24,926 bases of DNA from Paraglomus occultum. Its lineage: Eukaryota; Glomeromycota; Glomeromycetes; Paraglomerales; Paraglomeraceae. Position numbers and translations under genes: made by a program. Positions 22,067 through 24,926 of this stretch are shown piece after piece; position 1 is the first letter of the stretch, and each line of letters begins with the position of its first letter. The notes beneath the pieces were generated by a model. The model was not told the origin of the DNA and made no database searches. It saw nothing but the letters and a program-made list of their open reading frames with translations. The DNA lies in assembly GCA_910592205.1 (NCBI GenBank), contig CAJVPJ010000445.1, forward strand, positions 1-24,926. Direction: 5' to 3'.

Positions 22067-22072
22067 AATAAA
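22067..22072 (+). terminator. Polyadenylation signal AATAAA
   Basis: AATAAA lies 22 bases after the stop of the orphan segment and about 280 bases after the MPC1 stop. If used, it would place the orphan segment inside the MPC1 transcript, either as 3' UTR or as an alternative coding end. Confidence 0.35.
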
Positions 22073-22213
22073 CAGACAGGTCAAAATTCACAAAGCTTCA
22101 TAACGGGTTAATGAATAATGTTGTTAATGAGTATCGTATTTTGCAGTTTTTGCTTTGCAGTTGTTCTTCCCGGTACACATAGGAAATAATATCTTTGATC
22201 CCATTACTTAGCC

Positions 22214-22252
22214 ACTCCACTCCAAAGTGGAGTTACGGCCGCCACGCGGCCG
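22214..22252. repeat. Two adjacent perfect hairpins, one GC-only
   Basis: ACTCCAC (22214-22220) pairs with GTGGAGT (22227-22233) across six bases. Two bases later, CGGCCGC (22236-22242) pairs with GCGGCCG (22246-22252) across CAC. The GC content is strikingly above the surroundings. Such paired hairpins often mark ends of mobile elements, but no matching second end was found in the window. Confidence 0.6.
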
Positions 22253-22438
22253 CACAGCCCTCCTCGCTTTTCTGATATGAGGAAAGCTATTTGATCCTCA
22301 AAATTGACATGCTAGTTGATTTTGTAGATGCTTGGTTTTTCTTGCTAACAGGATATTCTCTCTGTGTTAGCTTCCTGGTCAATGCAATAACCCTTTCCAA
22401 GTGCCTTTCTTTCTCGCTGTTGTTATTATCTATAAAAA

Positions 22439-22467
22439 CTACCGTAGAGCGCTGACTAACGTACCCC
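22439..22467 (+). repeat. Left terminal inverted repeat
   Basis: This 29-base end matches the reverse complement of 23159-23187 with two mismatches. The core GAGCGCTGACTAA is perfect. Confidence 0.8.
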
Positions 22468-23179
22468 CCCCCTATGTATAGTACCCTGCGGCAGTTTAGT
22501 ATTAGGCCGAAAAAATTGTAAAGACCCGGGTATTATACAAATCAAATATTACGTTATCACGTGATGGGTATAAAATACTAATATTAATATATGAATAGTA
22601 TGCTGGCAACTTTAAAGTCATCACAATAACTTCAAGGAAACGCTTCGTCGCCGAAAGTTTATAGGATTTTATTTGTATAATGAGAGATTTTGCCTAATGT
22701 AAGAATATGTGTGCCCCTCACCAGTCATTTTCATAGTTTTCCAACATCTTCGTCTATTTTATCGATCTGTAGCTGTCCGGTTGACTCTTATGGTCGGTAT
22801 TTTCATTATCCGAATGAATGTCAATGGGATTATACTTCACATCTTCGTTGTTTTCGTGTAAACGTTCGTAGTTAAACAACCACTCTTTTCCTGACTGATC
22901 AAGTGAAATTCCACAGCATCTAAATGACTTAATAATAAGATTGACATCAACATCATCCTTCACCCACTTTGCTAAAGTTGAGTAAGATGGTTTGCGAATT
23001 TTTCCTGTGTGGGTATCGAATCCGTGTATGCGTTGCATTGTCTTTATTTACATGGAACTTGTTACGTAAACGCTAGGGGGCTGTCAATGTATTACCATGG
23101 GTGTACCAAAGTCACCGAGTAAAGTACCCCTCAAAAAAAAGTGAAATGTAAAATACCCGGGGTACTTTAGTCAGCGCTC
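22447..23179. mobile_element. Short non-autonomous pogo-like element with inverted ends
   Basis: The left end GAGCGCTGACTAACGTACCCC (first bases at 22447) matches the reverse complement of the right end (last bases at 23179), with one mismatch in about 21 bases. Both ends are flanked by TA (22445-22446 and 23180-23181), the target duplicated by Tc1/mariner/pogo elements. GTACCC motifs recur just inside both ends and may be transposase-binding sites. The interior codes only for the C-terminal part of a pogo-type transposase on the minus strand, so the element cannot move by itself. Six more bases outside the TA also mirror each other (CTACCG and TGGTAG, five of six positions), so the true boundary may be at 22439 and 23187. 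Confidence 0.75.
22754..23038 (-). pseudogene. C-terminal fragment of a pogo-type DDE transposase
   Basis: A 94-codon frame on the minus strand. Residues about 17-63 (KPSYSTLAKWV, then IIKSFRCCGIS and WLFNYERL) match the pattern I know for the C-terminal end of pogo/Tigger-like DDE transposases common in Rhizophagus genomes. An acidic and polar tail follows. The DNA-binding domain and the catalytic DDE core are absent, and a TAA lies in frame just upstream of the ATG, so this is a relic left by internal deletion. It lies wholly between the inverted repeats. The family assignment is from pattern memory only. Confidence 0.7.
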
Positions 23180-23187
23180 TATGGTAG
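23159..23187 (-). repeat. Right terminal inverted repeat
   Basis: This is the mirror copy of 22439-22467. It includes TTAGTCAGCGCTC followed by TA, then TGGTAG. Confidence 0.8.
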
Positions 23188-24722
23188 ATGTCTTTTAGAC
23201 CACCATATACAACAAATGTTACAATTTGATGTGAACAATACTTAATTGAGAATAATTGACATCATAATTATGAATAAACGACTGTCAAGTTCATCTGGCA
23301 CTTGTTGTTACTTACCTAAGAATATAACGGAACAACAAATACGCCTGTCACCCATTCGTTTCTCATATACGTACGTATTCTACATTAACAAATTAACAAG
23401 GCCCATCCAACACATCGAATAGGCAAAGTTTTCGTGTAACGACTTCTGATACATGAGTCTTGATCACCATCACGATCGTTCACACTACAAGCGCGACGAC
23501 GGCAAATAAGCTGTATTGCAAACCACGGATATGTAAATTGCAGCAACAAGTTCAAATCGGTGTCCAGAGAATAAAAACACTTGCATGAATCACAATGGCT
23601 ATTTACATATTGCAAGAAGAGCACAAGTACAAAGGATTTCTTGGTAGTGATTGTGCGAGCGAAAACACTGCTGGAATGAGATTATGGACTAGGCGGACGA
23701 TAATAACTATATATGTTATTATTATTATATATGTTTAGATTCTTAACAGGTTCTAAGAATAATTTTTATGCGCTCGACGTTCAAATCTTAACAATAAACG
23801 TGACGATACAAAGTTTAATTAGTTGTTCTAGGAATTAACTTTGGTCGATTGTTGTTATTACTTGTAGAACCTGGTCGTAAAATCTAGCGCAATTGTCGGT
23901 ATATGGATGCTGTTAACAATTGACGACGATTTGTGCATAAACTTTTTGTACTATAACACGGGATACCCAACCTTATTAAGCGGCAATTTTTGGAACGTTA
24001 ACTGATAGTTGTAGACGATTCGTGACCTTAACCCAATATGTCAATAATATATATTTATTTGTTCCAATTCAACATTCTTTCTGGTAAGTTTCTAAAAATT
24101 TTATGCATAAACGACGTATCTTCGCCAAGCAGTAGAATTTAATTCTTGCAGGAGTGTCAAATTTTCTGCTTTATCGCATTTCCAGGGTTTCTACCTGTAT
24201 TCTAGGCATAAAGTATACTATCGCGTCTATTGAAATCTTGCGTAAATAGCACTATCCAGTAGCATTACATTATTGGCCAACCCAACGCATCATCCGGCCG
24301 GTGCTCAAACTAAAAATAAGTTATATTGTTTAGGCAAACATGGCTACGTATTTATTTACAAGCTTTAAATAATTAGTCCTCAGTATTTACTTTTAATTAA
24401 TAATTTTCTTATATTTTCTAATACTCTGCCCGGAAAAGCAGCCAACGGCAAACATGCATGACTTTATTTCAGCGTCTTGTTAACTCATCCGTATTGATAT
24501 TGACATATGCCGAACGAAGCACATCGTATAATTCGAACCTTTGAATAAAATTCATATAATACTAAACCATAAACCATAAGTTTATTCAAAAAGTTTGAGT
24601 TGCTAAAATTATAAAAAATGAAAGTGGTAACATTACAATATGTAAATTGACTTTATTTGTATCAACATGTAACCCGTACCTGCAGCTGATAAGTTCCAAT
24701 AGGTAAGAGTGTGCTGGAATAT
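23182..24722. other. Intergenic region before the terminal kinase gene
   Basis: AT-rich, with no supported gene. It holds the motif GTTTAATTAGTTGTTCTA at 23813-23830, a near copy of 7438-7455. A minus-strand AATAAA (plus TTTATT at 24652-24657) lies 66 bases after the stop of the kinase fragment and probably marks its 3' end. The antisense frame at 23385-23624 shows no recognisable feature. Confidence 0.5.
24652..24657 (-). terminator. Polyadenylation signal AATAAA (minus strand)
   Basis: AATAAA on the minus strand, 66 bases beyond the stop codon of the partial kinase gene. The position fits a 3' end signal. Confidence 0.4.
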
Positions 24723-24926
24723 TTACTCCCTTTCTCGTGATAATGGCCTTACATCAGTATAATATATAGTATTCCACACGTTGTTACCAAATTCATCCAT
24801 TTCCACATCTGCAACAATCTTGCGAATATCACTCCAAAGTGTACTTCCATTGTTTGGACGCTTATCAGGATCAGCATCACAACACCGCTCGGCAAGTTTC
24901 TTGTATTCGTCTGGCGCAGAATCAGG
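24723..24926 (-). CDS. Protein kinase, C-terminal end (partial)
   Basis: The last 67 codons of a gene entering from the right edge. The segment starts PDSAPDEYKKLAERCCDADP and continues DKRPN. This is kinase subdomain XI, in which the conserved Arg after the D-x-D-K stretch anchors the C-lobe. It ends with SDIRKIVADVEMDEFGNN and a stop (TAA) 11 residues after a possible GTAAGG donor, so a further downstream exon cannot be excluded. The style matches the TKL kinases of Glomeromycotina, like the gene at 700-3753, but this one has no Sel1 repeats after the domain. The frame is open to the window edge. Confidence 0.75.
   Translation of the reverse strand, partial: PDSAPDEYKKLAERCCDADPDKRPNNGSTLWSDIRKIVADVEMDEFGNNVWNTIYYTDVRPLSRERE

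Larger units (their letters stand above)
22046..22446. other. Intergenic with GC-rich hairpins
   Basis: No gene is visible. The stretch contains the two adjacent hairpins at 22214-22252 and otherwise ordinary AT-rich DNA leading to the transposon at 22447. Confidence 0.55.

Noticed and set aside
23385-23624. Minus-strand open frame of 79 codons
   Set aside because: It shows no motif or exon structure and mixed Cys/Arg composition; probably chance.

Overview
The window looks like nuclear DNA of an arbuscular mycorrhizal fungus (Glomeromycotina, Rhizophagus-like). It is AT-rich and gene-poor. Its genes are broken by GT-AG introns of about 65-100 bp. It carries a tyrosine-kinase-like (TKL) protein kinase fused to Sel1 repeats, a combination strongly expanded in these fungi, and the tail of a second kinase gene at the other end. 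No bacterial-style operons, tRNA, rRNA or CRISPR array were seen. The organism call is an inference from gene content and architecture; no search was run.

Layout: (1) 1-230 holds six copies of a TATCGGTATA motif. (2) 700-3753 (+) is a four-exon kinase-Sel1 gene of 937 codons with about 16 tandem Sel1 units. (3) 3754-12079 is largely non-coding, with a purine-rich tract and three coding-like fragments of unknown origin. (4) 12080-15458 (+) is an eight-exon gene for a secreted-then-anchored glycoprotein of 908 residues: signal peptide, large N-glycosylated ectodomain with an Ig-like segment, and a C-terminal block of five or six membrane helices. (5) 15944-17019 (-), convergent with it, is a three-exon gene for a seven-helix membrane protein of 309 residues with receptor-like topology, a Thr-rich loop and a nine-residue tandem repeat at its C-terminus. 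(6) 17020-20946 is a second long non-coding stretch. (7) 20947-21784 (+) is the mitochondrial pyruvate carrier subunit MPC1, in six exons. Two of these are tiny (4 nt and 16 nt), and both are needed to recover the conserved S-T-H-F-W-G-P core. (8) 22046-22446 has GC-rich hairpins. (9) 22447-23179 is a short inverted-repeat transposon carrying only the C-terminal part of a pogo-type transposase. (10) 24723-24926 (-) is the 3' end of another protein kinase gene.

The genes do not form a pathway. Two are surface or signalling membrane proteins, two are kinases, and MPC1 is a housekeeping carrier that imports pyruvate into mitochondria. The points most worth checking are the 4-nt micro-exon of MPC1, the possible alternative last exon downstream of it, and the two apparently lineage-specific membrane proteins.
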